Source: Ancrocorticia sp039812645 (GTDB taxonomy: Bacteria; Actinomycetota; Actinomycetes; Actinomycetales; Actinomycetaceae). Taken from it: a stretch of DNA of 25,257 nucleotides. Shown piece by piece: positions 23,358 to 25,257 of the stretch. Location of the stretch: contig JBDIAV010000041.1 in NCBI GenBank assembly GCA_039812645.1, forward strand, positions 1-25,257, in the 5' to 3' direction. A program made the translations under genes and the position numbers. Position 1 is the stretch's first letter. Each line of letters opens with the position of its first letter. The notes beneath the pieces were generated by a model, which saw only the letters and a list, made by a program, of their open reading frames with translations, was not told the origin of the DNA and did not search any database.

Positions 23358-24394
23358 GCGCGAGTACTTCAGTCCGCACCCCGGTGAGGGTGTCCGGGAG
23401 TGTGGCGGGGCGTCGTCGTCGTTCAGAAGAATGCCTGCGGATGGTGGCGCGGCGCCTGGGGTGGCTGATTCCGTTACTCATCGCGCTCAGCCTGCTGGTG
23501 TTCGTGCTTGCCGCGCTCTCGCCGGTGGACCCGACAGCTGCCTTTCTCGGATCGCGCGACGAGTTCATCACTAGTGCGGGACGCGACAGTGTTGAGGGGG
23601 CTGTGCTTCATCAGTCCTGGTGGCAGACGTGGCTAATGTGGCTCGAAGGCCTGGCGACGGGAGATCTTGGGTACTCGATGTCCGCGCGGATGCCCGTGGT
23701 CGAGGTAGTGGCGGTGCGGCTTCCGTGGACGCTCCTGTTGATGAGCGTGGGGCTGGCCGTGGGATTCCTGGTGTCGATTCCGCTGGCTGTTGCGGCAACG
23801 CGGCACCCGCGCAACGTCGTGTCACGTGCGCTTGACCTGCTCATGTGGGTGCTTGCGGGGATTCCGCCGTTCCTTGTTGGGCTGGGCCTCATCGCAGTAT
23901 TTTCGCTGACCCTGCACCTACTACCTTCCGGCGGCACGGGGACGCCTGGGGTGTCGGCAAATATGCCGGATACGCTGCGGCATCTGGTGCTACCCGTAAG
24001 TGCGGTGGCCATTGGACAGATGCCGTGGATGACGCTGCATCTTCGCCGGGCCCTCGTCGAGATGTCCGGCGCGGCTGGGGTTCGCGCGGCGCGGCTGCGT
24101 GGCATTGCCGAATGGAGAGTCTTTGCGCGCCATATTCTGCCGGGCGCGATGATCCCGGTGACGGCGGTGGCCGGGGCGCGAATGACCGAGGTGATCGCCG
24201 GTTCTGTTCTGGTGGAGCAGATCTTCTCCTGGCCCGGTCTCGGGCAATCACTCGTGAGCGCGGCCCTCGCGCAGGATTTCCCTCTTCTCGGTGTGGTTTC
24301 TATGCTGCTGGCCGCCATGGCGCTGGTGGGTGGCCTGCTGGCCGATCTCGCACTCGTCTGGCTCGATCCGAGGACTGATCCCAGTGAGCTCTAG
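23354..24394 (+). CDS. ABC transporter permease, NikB/DppB type
   Basis: First membrane subunit of the importer. The 346-residue protein has an unusual basic Ser/Arg-rich N-terminal tail of about 35 residues, then a membrane helix (LGWLIPLLIALSLLVFVLA), the extracellular loop with DPTAAFLG, and five further helices. The EAA loop that contacts the ATPase reads RAARLRGIAEWRVFARHILP. ATG 23354 overlaps the TGA of the binding protein gene, so translation is coupled. Confidence 0.9.
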   Translation: MSASTSVRTPVRVSGSVAGRRRRSEECLRMVARRLGWLIPLLIALSLLVFVLAALSPVDPTAAFLGSRDEFITSAGRDSVEGAVLHQSWWQTWLMWLEGLATGDLGYSMSARMPVVEVVAVRLPWTLLLMSVGLAVGFLVSIPLAVAATRHPRNVVSRALDLLMWVLAGIPPFLVGLGLIAVFSLTLHLLPSGGTGTPGVSANMPDTLRHLVLPVSAVAIGQMPWMTLHLRRALVEMSGAAGVRAARLRGIAEWRVFARHILPGAMIPVTAVAGARMTEVIAGSVLVEQIFSWPGLGQSLVSAALAQDFPLLGVVSMLLAAMALVGGLLADLALVWLDPRTDPSEL

Positions 24395-25257
24395 TGTTAC
24401 GCCCGTTCTTCCACGCGGGGCCTGGCGGCGTGATTCTCGTGTGTTTGCCCGTGGTGGCAGGCTCCTTCCGCGATCGTGGCGGCGCCCCTTCTTCGCGATT
24501 CTGCTGCTTGTCCTGGTGCTTTACGTTGGCCTAGTGCCCCTCCTCAACACTGTTCCGTTGACCGATGTTTCCTATCAAACCGGAGCCCAGGCGCCGTCGC
24601 TGGCACACCTGTTCGGCACTGATCTCGCCGGACGCGATCTCTTCGTCCGCTGCGCCTACGGCCTGCGCGTGTCGATTCTGGTGGCGCTCGCCGGAGCGTT
24701 GAGTGCGATCGTGCTGGGATCGCTGGTGGGACTGGTGTGCGGTGTGGTCGGAGGCCGTTTCGACCGTTGGGTGATGCGCATCGTTGACGGTTTCAACTCA
24801 CTGCCCCACCTGTTGATCGGCATCGTCATTGCGGCAACCTTCCGCGGATCGCTTCTCGCCATCATCATGGTGGTTGGCTTGACCCACTGGCCACAAACGG
24901 CACGATTAACGAGAGCCGAGATCCTCTCCATCTCCGTGAGCGACCACTACCGAGCCGCTATTTCTCAAGGCTTTACCCGCACTCAACTGCTGCGTTATCA
25001 CGCACTGCCGCGACTCGTTAATCAAGTGTCCGTCGCCTTTGGTCTCCTCATTCCTCATGCCATCTGGCACGAATCCACCCTCACCTTCCTGGGGCTGGGC
25101 CTGCCGCCACACCAGCCCTCCCTCGGTTCACTCGTGAACCTCGGCCAGCAAGCTCTCCTCACCGGCAACTGGTGGACTCTGGCTGTCCCCGCAGGTCTGC
25201 TAGTCGCTACCACCGTGGCGATCACCGGGATCATCAGCTCCAAGGAGTCCCATCATG
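24384..25257 (+). CDS. ABC transporter permease, NikC/DppC type (3' end outside window)
   Basis: Second membrane subunit. From GTG 24384, overlapping the end of the previous gene by 11 bp, the frame is open to the right edge (291 codons). Translation gives a basic N-terminus, a first helix (FFAILLLVLVLYVGLVPLL), HLFGTDLAGRDLFVRCAYGL (the family's GTD-x-x-GRD motif), and the EAA loop YRAAISQGFTRTQLLRYHALPR, followed by STLTFLGLGLPPHQPSLG, all typical of DppC/NikC. GAGGA lies nine bases before the GTG. Only a few C-terminal residues can be missing, because the next gene starts on the last bases. Confidence 0.9.
   Translation, partial: MSSSVTPVLPRGAWRRDSRVFARGGRLLPRSWRRPFFAILLLVLVLYVGLVPLLNTVPLTDVSYQTGAQAPSLAHLFGTDLAGRDLFVRCAYGLRVSILVALAGALSAIVLGSLVGLVCGVVGGRFDRWVMRIVDGFNSLPHLLIGIVIAATFRGSLLAIIMVVGLTHWPQTARLTRAEILSISVSDHYRAAISQGFTRTQLLRYHALPRLVNQVSVAFGLLIPHAIWHESTLTFLGLGLPPHQPSLGSLVNLGQQALLTGNWWTLAVPAGLLVATTVAITGIISSKESHH
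25242..25257 (+). promoter_or_regulatory. Ribosome binding site and start codon of the next gene
   Basis: AAGGAG (25242-25247) followed seven bases later by ATG (25255-25257), in a different frame from the permease. Most likely the start of an ATP-binding subunit of the importer, beyond the window. Confidence 0.6.

Overview
The window looks like a chromosomal segment of a moderately high-GC Gram-positive actinobacterium. A member of the Actinomycetaceae (Actinobaculum/Actinotignum-like) is my best guess, from protein character only; I could not run a search. Supporting signs are a two-domain FKBP lipoprotein, a Nei-type glycosylase starting MPEGH, a LytR_C protein, Ltp-type repeats, GTG/TTG starts, strong purine-rich ribosome binding sites and the urease gene order ureABCEFGD.

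Left third (1-9.7 kb, mostly housekeeping). A partial FKBP prolyl isomerase lipoprotein (-) diverges from a Nei-family DNA glycosylase (+). A small membrane protein and a membrane-anchored protein with three Ltp repeats follow (+). Next comes a stable-RNA locus: tRNA-Ser(GGA) (-) with its own terminator, a YbaK/EbsC-type aminoacyl-tRNA deacylase (-), and the SRP 4.5S RNA (+), whose predicted promoter puts the start of transcription at the first base of the closing stem. A LytR_C membrane protein (+) then converges on an NCS2 uracil permease (-) across a perfect 18-bp terminator stem.

Middle (7.3-15 kb). cysS, rlmB and an unrecognised 445-residue gene form a minus-strand operon. Divergent from it is a UMF1-type MFS transporter. 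Its 3' end is duplicated 2.2 kb downstream as a 58-bp imperfect direct repeat. Between the two copies lie a GNAT acetyltransferase, an AAA_14/DUF4143 ATPase, and four 12-bp iterons at an exact 23-bp period (plus a fifth farther out) just upstream of the ATPase gene. This is the most unusual part of the window.

Right third (15.1-25.3 kb). This is a urea-utilisation and nickel island. On the minus strand are urease structural genes ureA, ureB and ureC, then accessory genes ureE, ureF, ureG and ureD, then a UT-family urea transporter. Divergent on the plus strand, across a 252-bp shared regulatory region, are a family-5 solute-binding lipoprotein and two permeases of a nickel/peptide ABC importer, with the next gene starting on the last three bases. 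Together they would import urea and Ni(II), build the nickel centre of urease and hydrolyse urea to ammonia and CO2.

A recurring oddity is that several genes are followed closely by a second copy of their own last bases including or abutting the stop codon, and several spacers contain short tandem duplications of 16-25 bp period.
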